Origin: CAYZXK01 sp964482395 | GTDB taxonomy: Bacteria; Planctomycetota; Phycisphaerae; UBA1845; Fen-1342 | Direction of reading: 5' to 3' | Length of the DNA: 46,588 bases | Assembly (NCBI GenBank): GCA_964482395.1 | Contig: CAYZXK010000159.1 | Coordinates: forward strand, 1-46,588 | Part shown: in pieces, positions 1 through 8,517 of the stretch | Position numbering within the stretch: position 1 is the stretch's first letter | Layout of the letters: every line of letters begins with the position of its first letter | Position numbers and translations under genes: made by a program | The notes under the pieces: generated by a model | Databases searched by the model: none | Told to the model about the DNA's origin: nothing | Seen by the model: the letters and a program-made list of their open reading frames with translations, nothing else

Positions 1-983
1 CCATCGTACCAGTAGCAAAGGAACGCTGGTCGGTTGCCGCGGGCCGGGAACTCCCATTTGACTATGGTCGCCCTGGGGAAGGTTTCATCGTTCACCGGGG
101 TAAGGGCGACGGGCTCGATCGCGGTAGGGTAGCCGGGGTCCAGGGCCCAGAACATGCCGTCCATGGTATGGCAGGCCATATCGCCCAGGGCTCCGCATCC
201 GAAGTCCCACCAGCCTCGCCAGTTGAAGCGGTGGTAGACGCCCTTCTTGAAGGGGCGGACCGGGGCCGGACCGAGCCACACGTCCCAGTCCAGGTTGGGG
301 GGGACGCGGTCCTGGTCTTGTGGGCGTTCGATGCCCTGGGGCCAGATCGGCCGGTCGGTCCAGTTGTGGACCTCGCGAATTTCGCCCAGCAGGCCGCTGT
401 GAATCCACTCATAGACCAGTCGCCAGCCCTCGCCGGCATGGCCCTGGTTGCCCATTTGAGTGGCCACCTTGTACTTCCGGGCCGCCTCGGTTAGTTGCCG
501 GGCCTCCCAGGCGGTGTGGGTGAGCGGCTTTTGGGTATACACGTGTTTGCCAAGCTGCATCGCAATCAGGGTGGCCGGGTAGTGATGGTGATCGGGTATG
601 CCGATCATGACCGCGTCGAAGTTCTTGTGCTCGCGGTCGAACATTCGCCGATAGTCCTGGTAACGGCGGGCCTTGGGAAAGCTCTTAGCAGCGGCCGCGA
701 AGCTCTTGGTGTCCACGTCGCAATAGCAAGGGCAGGTCACGCCGTGCTTGACGGTTTCCTCCAGGTGCCAGCCGCCGATGCCGGCGGTCCCAATATACGC
801 CAGCCGCACATCCGGATACTGGCGGGGCGGGGGCTCCGCGGGCTGGCCTTCCTGAGCGGCCCGGGCCGGGCCGCGCCGCGCACCCGGCCCGGCACAGCCC
901 AAATGCTGCGCCGCGGCCAGTGCGGCCCCGACAGTCAGGGCTTGCTTGATGAACGTACGGCGGGTGGTCTCAGATTCGTCCAT
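1..983 (-). CDS. Gfo/Idh/MocA-family oxidoreductase, Tat-exported, 3' end cut by window edge
   Basis: Partial gene: translation from the ATG at 983 stays open to the first base of the window, so about 327 residues are visible and the C-terminus is missing. The N-terminus has a twin-arginine motif (TRRTFIK, residues 7-13), a short hydrophobic stretch and a Cys after LG (HLGC), which fits a Tat-exported and possibly lipid-anchored protein. A Rossmann-like AYIGTAGIGGWH stretch follows, then the family block VMIGIPDHHHYPA and a QKPLTH segment in place of the usual EKP loop. The last visible residues (CYWYDG) match a motif typical of planctomycete members. The family comprises NAD(P)-dependent sugar or inositol dehydrogenases and related enzymes; the substrate cannot be read from the sequence. 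It points leftwards, with no visible partner in the window. Confidence 0.85.
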   Translation of the reverse strand, partial: MDESETTRRTFIKQALTVGAALAAAQHLGCAGPGARRGPARAAQEGQPAEPPPRQYPDVRLAYIGTAGIGGWHLEETVKHGVTCPCYCDVDTKSFAAAAKSFPKARRYQDYRRMFDREHKNFDAVMIGIPDHHHYPATLIAMQLGKHVYTQKPLTHTAWEARQLTEAARKYKVATQMGNQGHAGEGWRLVYEWIHSGLLGEIREVHNWTDRPIWPQGIERPQDQDRVPPNLDWDVWLGPAPVRPFKKGVYHRFNWRGWWDFGCGALGDMACHTMDGMFWALDPGYPTAIEPVALTPVNDETFPRATIVKWEFPARGNRPAFLCYWYD

Positions 984-1093
984 GGGTTGAACCTCACTCT
1001 GCGCTGGCCGCCGGAACCGGCAATCGGGCAACCAGCCGCTTGCTTGTGACAACCGGTGCATTGTGTGCCGGGACCGGCGATCAGGCAACCACC

Positions 1094-1753
1094 TCACGCG
1101 GTCCACGCTTGCCGGCGGCAGCAGCGGTTGCCAGCCACGGCGGACCGCGGCGCAAACCGCTGCTGCAAGTCCAGGATCGCGGCCCGCACGGCCTGGACGC
1201 ATTGACCGTCGGTCCAGTCGGGGTGCTCGTCCAACCGGATCGGCTCCCCATACGCGACCAGAATGCGACCGGGCCGCGGCAGCTTGGCAGTCCGCGGCCA
1301 GGCCCGGAAAGCCCCCTCGATGAGGACCGGCACGATCGGGACGCCGGTCTTGCGGGCCAGCATTATCACTCCGGCTCGCAACTCACCCAGCCGTCCGTCA
1401 GGGGTCCGGGTCCCCTCCGGGAAGGCCAGCACGACATTTCCAGCCCGCAGCCGCCGGATGGTCTGTTTGATGGCTGCCACATCCGCCGTGTCGCGCCTGA
1501 CCGGGTAGGCGTTCAGGAACTGGATGATCCCTCGCAAAAACGGATGAAGGAAAAGGGTGTCGCGAGCCATGTAGTGGCACTCGCGCGGGATGGCCAAAGT
1601 GGCCAGCACCGGGTCGAGATAGCTTTGATGGTTGCTGACCAGCAGCACGCCGCCCCGCCGCGGGACGTTCCGCAGGCCCCAGACGCGACCGCGGAACAAG
1701 AAGATGTAGATCAACTGGCACAGCAGCCGCAGGATGGCGTAACTGAGTCGCAT
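1094..1753 (-). CDS. plsC: 1-acyl-sn-glycerol-3-phosphate acyltransferase (PlsC family)
   Basis: A 219-residue membrane-associated acyltransferase of phospholipid synthesis, expected to acylate lysophosphatidic acid to phosphatidic acid. The N-terminus is hydrophobic (residues 5-20). The catalytic H-x4-D motif is NHQSYLD (41-47; His42, Asp47), and the glycerol-phosphate-binding motif FPEGTRTPDG lies at 111-120. The length is normal for short PlsC proteins. It starts 3 nt after the stop codon of cmk on the same strand. This cmk-plsC pairing is common in bacteria and supports both calls. The C-terminal tail after residue 195 is basic and not conserved-looking. Confidence 0.88.
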   Translation of the reverse strand: MRLSYAILRLLCQLIYIFLFRGRVWGLRNVPRRGGVLLVSNHQSYLDPVLATLAIPRECHYMARDTLFLHPFLRGIIQFLNAYPVRRDTADVAAIKQTIRRLRAGNVVLAFPEGTRTPDGRLGELRAGVIMLARKTGVPIVPVLIEGAFRAWPRTAKLPRPGRILVAYGEPIRLDEHPDWTDGQCVQAVRAAILDLQQRFAPRSAVAGNRCCRRQAWTA

Positions 1754-1756
1754 TCG

Positions 1757-2491
1757 CTACTGACTTCGGCCCCCGCGGTCGCCGGCCGGACTCTGCCGGG
1801 CCGGGCCGTCCCCCTTGAACCGCTCGACCAGGCCGGCTCGCGACAAGTGGTCGAGAATGGCGTCTAGGACGGCCCCGATCGACATGGCCGTAGTGTCGAT
1901 GCGGACCGCGTCGGGCGGCACGGCGAGGGGGGCCACCGGCCGCCGCGAGTCGGTCTGGTCTCGCTCGTTGAGGTTGGTTAGCACTTGCTCGAAGGTAACA
2001 TCCTCCCCGTCAGACAATAGGTCGTGCAACCGGCGCTGGGCCCGCGTCTCCAAAGCCGCATCCAGGAAAAACTTGGCGTCCGCGTCGGGGAAGGCGACCG
2101 TGCCCTGGTCGCGGCCCTCGGTGACCAGTGAACCGAGCCGGGCGGCAATCTCACGTTGCTTGCGGATAAGCACTCGGCGGACCCCGGGCGAGGCCGCGAT
2201 GTAGCGGGTGCGCTCGTTGACCCGCATGGAACGAATTTCCTCGGTCACGTCCCGTCCGCGCAGCCGGACGCGGATATGCGTCGGGCCGAGGTCGAGCTGG
2301 TAATCCTCGCGCTCGGCGATTGCGGTCAGGGCCGCCTCGTCACGCAGATCGACCCCGGCCTCCAGAGCTGCCAGCGTGACGACCCGATACATCGCCCCGG
2401 TATCCAGGTAAGGGATGCCGAGCCGGGCCGCCAGCTTGCGGGCGGTGGTGCTTTTACCCGATCCGGCCGGGCCGTCGATGGTGATGATCAC
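1757..2491 (-). CDS. cmk: Cytidylate kinase
   Basis: Phosphorylates CMP and dCMP with ATP in the cytosol, feeding pyrimidine nucleotides to nucleic-acid and phospholipid synthesis. The P-loop GPAGSGKST is at residues 7-15, directly after the MIITID start that is typical of the family. The conserved YLDTGAMYR segment and the CMP-binding EEIRS region follow, and GRDQGTVAFPDA resembles the family's GRDIGT-FP block. The length is 244 residues against a usual 220-230; the excess is a C-terminal tail rich in Gly and Arg. It forms an operon with plsC downstream (3-nt gap). No clear Shine-Dalgarno sequence precedes the ATG. Confidence 0.93.
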   Translation of the reverse strand: MIITIDGPAGSGKSTTARKLAARLGIPYLDTGAMYRVVTLAALEAGVDLRDEAALTAIAEREDYQLDLGPTHIRVRLRGRDVTEEIRSMRVNERTRYIAASPGVRRVLIRKQREIAARLGSLVTEGRDQGTVAFPDADAKFFLDAALETRAQRRLHDLLSDGEDVTFEQVLTNLNERDQTDSRRPVAPLAVPPDAVRIDTTAMSIGAVLDAILDHLSRAGLVERFKGDGPARQSPAGDRGGRSQ

Positions 2492-2734
2492 AATATCGGT
2501 CCGTCCACTGCGGCCAGGTTGCGTTTGGGCCGACGGCCGCGGATTATATCGCCGTGCGCTGAAGCTGGCGCGGCCCGGACGACCGGCGGCGGGCTGCCTT
2601 GCGTTTCCCGCTGGGAACGGACGGGCGGCTTGGCCAGCGGAAAGACGGAAGGTGCGGTCCCCGCCGGGGCGGTGGAATGAGGCCTGTGGCGCGGTTTGGC
2701 TGGCCAGCGGCCGGATGCCCAGGAGAAAGCAGGC

Positions 2735-3052
2735 ATGGGGCGACCCAAGACGATCATGGTGGACCTGGACGGGGTGCTGTGCACCGAGGAAGTCTTCCTG
2801 GAACGCCCGCTGGCTGAGCCGATCGAGGGCGCACGAGAGGCTCTACAAAAGCTCCGGGCCGCCGGCTACATCGTCGTCATCTACACCGCCCGCGGGTGGG
2901 GCGAGTACCGAGTGGCCAAACACTGGCTGGATCAGCACGGGTTCGAATACGACGGGCTGCAAATGGGCAAGCCGGTGGCCGACCTGTGGATCGACGACCG
3001 CGCCATCCGGTTCACAAACTGGAAAGACGCCCTGGCCCAGCTCGGCCTATAA
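2735..3052 (+). CDS. Small HAD-superfamily phosphatase-like protein
   Basis: The start is set at the ATG at 2735 because AGGAG lies 9 nt upstream (2721-2725); an in-frame ATG at 2696 would add 13 residues that do not fit the family. The resulting 105-residue protein begins MGRPKTIMVDLDGVL, with the nucleophile and acid pair Asp10/Asp12 of the HAD fold. A YTARG segment supplies the motif-II Thr, a Lys lies in the GKPVAD region, and DLWIDDR provides the acidic motif-III pair. There is no cap domain, so this is a minimal HAD fold, probably acting on a nucleotide, phosphosugar or small phosphoester. It sits alone between the divergent cmk and the convergent ndk. Confidence 0.75.
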   Translation: MGRPKTIMVDLDGVLCTEEVFLERPLAEPIEGAREALQKLRAAGYIVVIYTARGWGEYRVAKHWLDQHGFEYDGLQMGKPVADLWIDDRAIRFTNWKDALAQLGL

Positions 3053-3102
3053 CGCGACATGCGGCCGGCCCGCCCCCTGCCGCCCCGGTCCCAGCGCTGA
3101 AG

Positions 3103-3561
3103 CTAACCACCCTCCTTGGCGACCCAGCGGTCGGTCACCCGCCGGTAGCCGACGATTTCCTCGGACTTGAAGAATAACTCGATCTCTTTTCGAGCCGTCT
3201 CGGGCCCATCACTGGCGTGCACCAGGTTGTATTGCTGATCCAGGCCGAAATCGCCCCGGACGGTACCCGGGGCCGCCTCACGTCCGTTGGTCGACCCCAC
3301 CAGGTTGCGTACCACCGCGATCGCCTCCGGGCCTTCCAAGACCGCCAGGACCACCGGCCCGCTGCTCATGAACTCCACCAGGGATGGATAGAAGGGTCGC
3401 CCTTGGTGTACCTCATAATGCTTCTCGACCAGCGCCCGTGGGAGCTGCTGCAATTTGAGAGCCGCAATCCGCAGCCCCTTCTCTTCAAAGCGGGCCAGGA
3501 TCCGCCCCACCAAGTGCCGGTGGATGGCGTCCGGCTTGAAAATGACCAGCGTCCGTTCCAT
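3103..3561 (-). CDS. ndk: Nucleoside diphosphate kinase
   Basis: Transfers the gamma-phosphate of ATP to nucleoside diphosphates through a phosphohistidine intermediate. The start MERTLVIFKPDA matches the family N-terminus and has GGAG about 9 nt upstream; two in-frame ATGs further upstream (3576 and 3585) are less likely. The active-site block NLVHASDGPETARKEI gives catalytic His115, and the EKHYEVHQGRPFYPSLVEFM region and GPVVLAVLEG are canonical. The length of 152 residues is normal for bacterial Ndk. The gene is convergent with the HAD gene, 50 nt away. Confidence 0.95.
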   Translation of the reverse strand: MERTLVIFKPDAIHRHLVGRILARFEEKGLRIAALKLQQLPRALVEKHYEVHQGRPFYPSLVEFMSSGPVVLAVLEGPEAIAVVRNLVGSTNGREAAPGTVRGDFGLDQQYNLVHASDGPETARKEIELFFKSEEIVGYRRVTDRWVAKEGG

Positions 3562-3756
3562 ACGCGCGTGCTCCATCGCGGGCACTTCTGTTGACGGCGG
3601 ATTCTAGCCTCAGCCGGAACCACATCCAACCGTGTGATGGCCCGGCCCCCACCCCGCCCTACGCGACACTCGATGCGAGCCGCCACGGTAATCCGCGGGC
3701 CAACCGGGCCGTGACTAGCCGGCTCGGATCAGCGACGTGGACGCCAGTTTGGCGGT

Positions 3757-4386
3757 CTAATACGCGATGTACCCGCGTCCAGTTGGATCAAGGGCGTCGG
3801 AATTGGCCGCAATCTGACCGGTCTGACAGTTGTAGATCCAGCCGGCTTCGGTCGCCGTCTCCAGGTAGGCCGGCAGCCCCGCTCCGGTAATGGTCGCTAT
3901 GCCGGTCTTGCCTTCGCGCGGCGGCACCGGACAGGGAGGAATACCATCCCGCAGGTAGGGGCCAAAGCATGGGCCGGCGGCCGCCGCATCCACCGGGCGA
4001 CCCGTGCGGTCGGTCGGCCCGGTAAGTTGTGCCAGCACGGTTTGCTCGGTGCAGCCGAGGTCCGAGCCCTCGGCCGGCTGGCCCGGCAGCACCCCGTGGT
4101 CTTGCCGGTAGCGCTCGATGGCGATCCGCAGGACCTTGAGACGATCGCGCAGCAGGTCGCCTTCGTCGGGGGCCACCGCGGCCCGGCCCAACCGTGGAAT
4201 GGCCAGAGCCGCGACCAGTCCGAGAATCAGGACCGCCAGCACCAGCTCGATAAGGCTGATGGCCCTCAAGGGCCCGCTACAGCTCCCCGGCGACCCGCAG
4301 CCGGACCGGCTCCCGGTTTTCCAGGCAGTCGTCGTCGCGCCATTTACCGGACCCATGCTTGGAACCTCGGCGACGTATCGCGCCAT
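3757..4386 (-). CDS. Type II secretion / type IV pilus-like pseudopilin
   Basis: A class III-signal (prepilin-like) protein. A hydrophobic helix with the pattern ISLIELVLAVLILGLVAALA spans residues 43-62. Glu47 is the +5 glutamate of pilins, placing cleavage before Ile43, so the -1 residue is Ala rather than the usual Gly and the leader is unusually long (42 residues). An internal ATG at 4356 with GAGG upstream would shorten the leader to 32. The body carries a typical pseudopilin segment (LRIAIERYRQDHGVLPG) and a C-terminal GWIYN...G region. This family usually forms the periplasmic pseudopilus of type II secretion in planctomycetes. It lies 30 nt downstream of the HD-GYP gene on the same strand. 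Confidence 0.75.
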   Translation of the reverse strand: MARYVAEVPSMGPVNGATTTAWKTGSRSGCGSPGSCSGPLRAISLIELVLAVLILGLVAALAIPRLGRAAVAPDEGDLLRDRLKVLRIAIERYRQDHGVLPGQPAEGSDLGCTEQTVLAQLTGPTDRTGRPVDAAAAGPCFGPYLRDGIPPCPVPPREGKTGIATITGAGLPAYLETATEAGWIYNCQTGQIAANSDALDPTGRGYIAY

Positions 4387-4416
4387 GCCTGATATCGGAC
4401 AATCGAGGCGGTCGGC

Positions 4417-5655
4417 TCAGTTGCCCGCGGGGCCAGTCGGCTGGGGGTCGGCCAAATGGCCGAATCTGACCCGGAATTCCTCGGGATGTTCGGCCATGTA
4501 GCGTTTGAGCGTCTGGATGAACAAACGGGTCACCCGCGGGTCGGTGGCCCGACCGGCCCCGGCCTCCAGTACTTGCAACGCCTGCCCGACCTGGTAGCCC
4601 CGGCGGTACGGCCGGTTGGTGGTCAGCGCGTCGAAGATGTCAACCACGTGGATGATGCGGGCCTCAAGAGGAATCTGCTCCCCGACCAGCCCGGCCGGAT
4701 AACCCGAGCCGTCATAGTTCTCGTGATGGTACAGGACGGCGTCCAGCAGCGGGTCGAACTGGGCCACCGGCTTGAGCACGTCATAGCCGACATGAGTGTG
4801 CTTCTTCATTTCCTCATACTCGGACTCGGACAGCACGCCGGGCTTGTTGAGAATCTGCTCCGGCACTCCGATCTTGCCCACGTCGTGGAGCAGCCCGGCC
4901 CATTCCAGCGCCTGAAGCTCGGGCTTGGACAACCCTAGAGCCTCCCCGATCATCCGGGCCAGGCCACCCACCCGCTCGGAATGAGCCGAAGTGTAGTTGT
5001 CCTTGGCATCAATCGCGTTCACCAGCGTGCAAACGGCTTCGACCGCGGTGCGCTGGAGATCTCGCACCCGGCTGACATTCTCCGAAGCCTGAGCCCCGTA
5101 GGTCAGGACCGACTCGGCCGCGGCTAGGTCCTGGCAGTCGAACGGCATTGCATTTCGGTGCCGCAGCGCAACCACCACGCCGACTTCGGTCCCCTTCGGC
5201 GCCAGCGTCGCCAGGAGACAGTGAGCCCCTCCCAGGTGCGGCGTCTGCGACCAGGCAAGCGAGAGCAGTCGCGGGCGTCGCTCGCGGCGGACTGCCTCGA
5301 TGTGAGCGGCCAAGACCTGACGCAGCCTGTCGGGCGCAAGCTCCACCGGCTGACCGGTACCGGGTGCCAGCTCGATCCGCCGACAACAGCCGGCCTGGTC
5401 CAAGAAAAGCGCGCCGGCATCCAGCATGCTCCCATACCCTCGCAGCAGAGCACTCTGGATCACCTCGAGGTCTTGGAGCTCGGCGACCTGAGTGCCGAGT
5501 TCAAGAACCAACTCGATCTGGCGGCGGCAGCGACTGAGTTCTCGCTCCAGGCCGGCGGTCGAGGAGCAGACCTCGCCCCGTCCGACACCTGATTCAGCCG
5601 GCGTACCGCTGATCGCGGGTTGGAGTCCGACTGGCAACTGGCTCGGGGTCATCAT
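4417..5655 (-). CDS. HD-GYP c-di-GMP phosphodiesterase with GAF-like sensor
   Basis: A 412-residue signalling protein. Residues about 40-65 look helical and coiled. Residues about 65-200 resemble a GAF sensory domain. The HD-GYP domain runs from about 205 to 395: NYTSAHSERV (220-229), LLHDVGKIGVP with His257-Asp258, and HHENYDGSGYP (310-320), the full GYP signature. Metal and catalytic residues look intact, so hydrolysis of cyclic di-GMP is expected. No membrane segment is evident, so it is probably cytosolic. AGGTGG precedes the tandem ATGs at 5655 and 5652. It is followed 30 nt later by a pseudopilin gene, suggesting control of surface structures or secretion. Confidence 0.9.
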   Translation of the reverse strand: MMTPSQLPVGLQPAISGTPAESGVGRGEVCSSTAGLERELSRCRRQIELVLELGTQVAELQDLEVIQSALLRGYGSMLDAGALFLDQAGCCRRIELAPGTGQPVELAPDRLRQVLAAHIEAVRRERRPRLLSLAWSQTPHLGGAHCLLATLAPKGTEVGVVVALRHRNAMPFDCQDLAAAESVLTYGAQASENVSRVRDLQRTAVEAVCTLVNAIDAKDNYTSAHSERVGGLARMIGEALGLSKPELQALEWAGLLHDVGKIGVPEQILNKPGVLSESEYEEMKKHTHVGYDVLKPVAQFDPLLDAVLYHHENYDGSGYPAGLVGEQIPLEARIIHVVDIFDALTTNRPYRRGYQVGQALQVLEAGAGRATDPRVTRLFIQTLKRYMAEHPEEFRVRFGHLADPQPTGPAGN

Positions 5656-5979
5656 GCCACCTATACCAAGACTGAGGCCGGACTGGATCGGACCCGGCTT
5701 CGGCTCGCTCGGCCACGCTGACTACAGACCCACCCGGCGCGCCGGCGGACGCGCCTCCGGCAAGGTACCAACGCTTCTACGGCTACTATCGCGTCTGGGA
5801 CTACCCGCCATCGGGTCAGGACAGGAAAACCCGTTGCCGCCCGGCCGGGCGGGCGGAATCTGGGACCTGGGGGGCAACCCGGGTCGGATAAGAGGCGAGC
5901 GTGCAACTCAGGTCGCGATAAACGCCCGGCCGCTGCTAGCCCGCTGCAACACGCCGCGAGCCTTGTAATTCGGGCCCCC
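5656..5979. other. Gene-free 324-nt interval with a GC palindrome
   Basis: No convincing coding sequence lies between the start of the HD-GYP gene and the stop of the UDP-glucuronate decarboxylase gene. The only structure I see is a perfect 16-nt palindrome, CCGCCCGGCCGGGCGG, at 5837-5852. It has no adjacent T-run, so it is not a standard intrinsic terminator. Both flanking genes are on the minus strand, so the interval should hold the HD-GYP promoter, but no consensus boxes stand out. Confidence 0.4.
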
Positions 5980-6909
5980 TCACTGCGCCTGCCGAAACCA
6001 TTCGATCGTCCGTGCAAAGCCCTCCCGGCGATCGACCACCGGCGTCCAACCCAGCAAGGTTTGGGCCCGGGTAATGTCCGGCCGGCGAACGCATGGGTCG
6101 TCCGGCGGCCTGGGGACGTGCCGAATCGTGCTGTGGCTGCCGGTCAATTCGATTACCTCGCGGGCCGCCGCAAGGACTGTGATCTCGACCGGATTCCCCA
6201 GGTTCACCGGGTCGGACACGTCGCTCTCCATGAGCCGGACCAGACCTTCGACCAGATCGCTCACATAACAGAAACTGCGGGTCTGACTGCCGTCACCGTG
6301 GACTGTGAGGGGTTCGCCCTTTAAAGCCTGGTCGATGAAAGTCGGCAGCATGCGGCCGTCATTTCGCCGCATGTTGGGCCCATAAGTATTGAAGATGCGC
6401 GGAATGCGGATTTCGATGCCGTAGCGAGCGTGGTAGGAAGTCAGCAGGGCTTCGGCGAAGCGTTTACCCTCGTCGTAGCAGGCTCGGGGGCCGACCGGGT
6501 TGACATGACCCCAGTAAGTCTCCCGCTGGGGATGCTCCTGCGGGTCGCCGTAGACCTCGCTGGTGCTGGCGTGCAGCAATCGGGCTCCATGACGTCTGGC
6601 AAACTCGGCCAACTCCCACACGCCACGTGAGCAGACCGCCAGAATCTCCAGTCGACGGGGTCCGAAATCTACCGGCGAGGCCGGGCAAGCCAGGTCGTAA
6701 ACCCGGTCCCAGGGCCCTTCGACGATCAGCGGACTTGTGATATCTTGTTGGAGAAAGCGGAATCGTGAGTGTCGGCAAAGGGCATCGACGTTCTGCCGGC
6801 TCCCGGTGGACAGGTTGTCTACGCCGAGAACCTCGTGACCTTCTTGGAGCAAACGTTCCGTCAAATGAAAGCCGATGAACCCGGCGCAACCGGTTACAAG
6901 GATACGCAT
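5980..6909 (-). CDS. UDP-glucuronate decarboxylase (UDP-xylose synthase)
   Basis: Extended short-chain dehydrogenase of nucleotide-sugar metabolism. The NAD motif GCAGFIG is at residues 7-13. TSEVYGDPQEHPQ (about 116-128) and PRACYDEGKR (141-150, catalytic Tyr145 and Lys149) are the signature of UDP-xylose synthases rather than generic epimerases, and RIFNTYGPNMRRNDGRM is also typical. The 309-residue length matches the soluble bacterial form. It converts UDP-glucuronate to UDP-xylose and CO2. The divergently transcribed neighbour is UDP-glucose dehydrogenase, which makes its substrate, so the two genes form a UDP-glucose to UDP-xylose pathway for surface polysaccharide. Confidence 0.88.
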   Translation of the reverse strand: MRILVTGCAGFIGFHLTERLLQEGHEVLGVDNLSTGSRQNVDALCRHSRFRFLQQDITSPLIVEGPWDRVYDLACPASPVDFGPRRLEILAVCSRGVWELAEFARRHGARLLHASTSEVYGDPQEHPQRETYWGHVNPVGPRACYDEGKRFAEALLTSYHARYGIEIRIPRIFNTYGPNMRRNDGRMLPTFIDQALKGEPLTVHGDGSQTRSFCYVSDLVEGLVRLMESDVSDPVNLGNPVEITVLAAAREVIELTGSHSTIRHVPRPPDDPCVRRPDITRAQTLLGWTPVVDRREGFARTIEWFRQAQ

Positions 6910-7060
6910 GGAGCGGACTCCGTTAGAAGCAGGGCAAGATAAGCGAGGAACAGAGCGGGACCGGCCGCAGGGATTGAGCCGGTAGGCCAGATGACGTCGG
7001 ACGGATTTCCAGACTTTCTCACCTCATCACCTTATCACGCGGTCTTTAGTTGGTGAAGCC

Positions 7061-8386
7061 ATGCAAATCGCCGTCATTGGTACCGGTTACGTGGGTCTGG
7101 TGACAGCCGCCTGTCTGGCTGAAAGCGGCAACCACGTGGCCGGAGTAGACAACGATGCCGAAAAGATCCGGGCTCTGCGGTCGGGGCACTGTCCGTTTTT
7201 CGAGCCGGGGCTGGAGGAGCTGGTCAAGCAGAACCTGGTGGCGGGTCGGCTGCGGTTCTCGACCGATGTGAGCGAAAGCGTGATAGGGGCGCGGGTGGTC
7301 TTTCTGGCGGTCGGCACGCCGGCTCGGCCGGATGGGGCGGCCGATCTATCCGCAGTCGAGTCGGTAGCGGTCCAGGTGGCCCGTTCGCTGACCGGGCCGG
7401 CCATCGTGGTCACCAAGAGCACGGTTCCGGTGGGGACCGGCGCCCGGCTGGAAGCTCTGATCGCGGCCAATACGCCTCACCGGTGCCCAGTGGTCAGCAA
7501 CCCGGAGTTCCTCAAGGAAGGTTCGGCCCTGAACGATTTCATGCGGCCAGACCGGGTCATCATCGGGGCCGAGGACCAGGCGGCAGGGGACGAAATCGCC
7601 GAGTTGCACCTGCCATTCGTCCGCAATAACAAGCCGATTCTGCGTATGAGCCGGGCGGCGGCCGAGCTGACCAAGTACGCCGCCAACGCCTATTTGGCAA
7701 CCCGGATCAGTTTCATCAACGAGATCGCCGAGATTTGCGAGCGACTCAACGTGGACGTCAACGAGGTCCGGGCCGGGATGGGCTCTGACCAGCGGATCGG
7801 GCACCATTTCCTGTATCCGGGGCTCGGCTACGGCGGAAGCTGCTTTCCCAAGGACGTTCAGGCTCTGGCCAGTTTCGGCCGGGCGGCCGGAGCTGACTGT
7901 CGGCTGCTGGAAACGGTGCATCGTCGCAATCTGGCCCAGCGTGAGAACATGATCCGCCGGGTTGTGACGCGGCTGGGCCAGGACCTTAGGGGTCGGCGGC
8001 TGGCGGTGTGGGGCCTGGCTTTCAAGCCGCAGACCGACGATCTGCGGGAGGCACCGGCGATCACCATCATCGAAGGGCTGCTGAACGCCGGCGCCCAAAT
8101 CGCGGCCCACGATCCGCGGGCTCTGGAGGCGGCCCGGCGGATGTTCGGCGACCGGATCGCGTATTACCCGGATCCGTACGCCGCCCTGCACGGCGCTGAC
8201 GCTCTGCTGATCATGACCGAATGGATGGAGTTTCGCAGCCCGGACTTTCCCCGCATGCGCGCCTCCATGAAGCAGCCGTTGATCTTCGACGGACGCAATC
8301 TGTATGCCCTGGCCACCATGCGGCGCTACAATTTCGAGTACCACAGCGTTGGTCGTCCGTCGGTGCTGATCCAGGGCAGCACCTGA
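7061..8386 (+). CDS. ugd: UDP-glucose 6-dehydrogenase
   Basis: Oxidises UDP-glucose to UDP-glucuronate with two NAD+. The N-terminal Rossmann motif is GTGYVGLV (residues 7-14). The active-site loop GYGGSCFPKD carries catalytic Cys261, and VWGLAFKPQTDDLREAP marks the C-terminal UDP-binding domain. The length of 441 residues is normal. It is divergent from the UDP-xylose synthase gene across 151 nt, which must contain both promoters; I could not pick out convincing boxes there. Together they give UDP-glucuronate and UDP-xylose for glycan synthesis. Confidence 0.94.
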   Translation: MQIAVIGTGYVGLVTAACLAESGNHVAGVDNDAEKIRALRSGHCPFFEPGLEELVKQNLVAGRLRFSTDVSESVIGARVVFLAVGTPARPDGAADLSAVESVAVQVARSLTGPAIVVTKSTVPVGTGARLEALIAANTPHRCPVVSNPEFLKEGSALNDFMRPDRVIIGAEDQAAGDEIAELHLPFVRNNKPILRMSRAAAELTKYAANAYLATRISFINEIAEICERLNVDVNEVRAGMGSDQRIGHHFLYPGLGYGGSCFPKDVQALASFGRAAGADCRLLETVHRRNLAQRENMIRRVVTRLGQDLRGRRLAVWGLAFKPQTDDLREAPAITIIEGLLNAGAQIAAHDPRALEAARRMFGDRIAYYPDPYAALHGADALLIMTEWMEFRSPDFPRMRASMKQPLIFDGRNLYALATMRRYNFEYHSVGRPSVLIQGST

Positions 8387-8517
8387 TCGAAGCCGCCAGC
8401 GGCGGGAAACCAACCCATCCGCCGCGGGGCTGACGGGCGGCGTCCGACGTGCAGGCAATCGGACGCGGGCCGCCCTCGGGCCCGTCGGGCAGGCGACCGG
8501 CCGCAGAGGAACCCAAC

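Noticed and set aside
5837..5852. A 16-nt GC palindrome as an intrinsic terminator
   Set aside because: No T-run follows on either strand, so it is recorded only as a feature of the intergenic interval.
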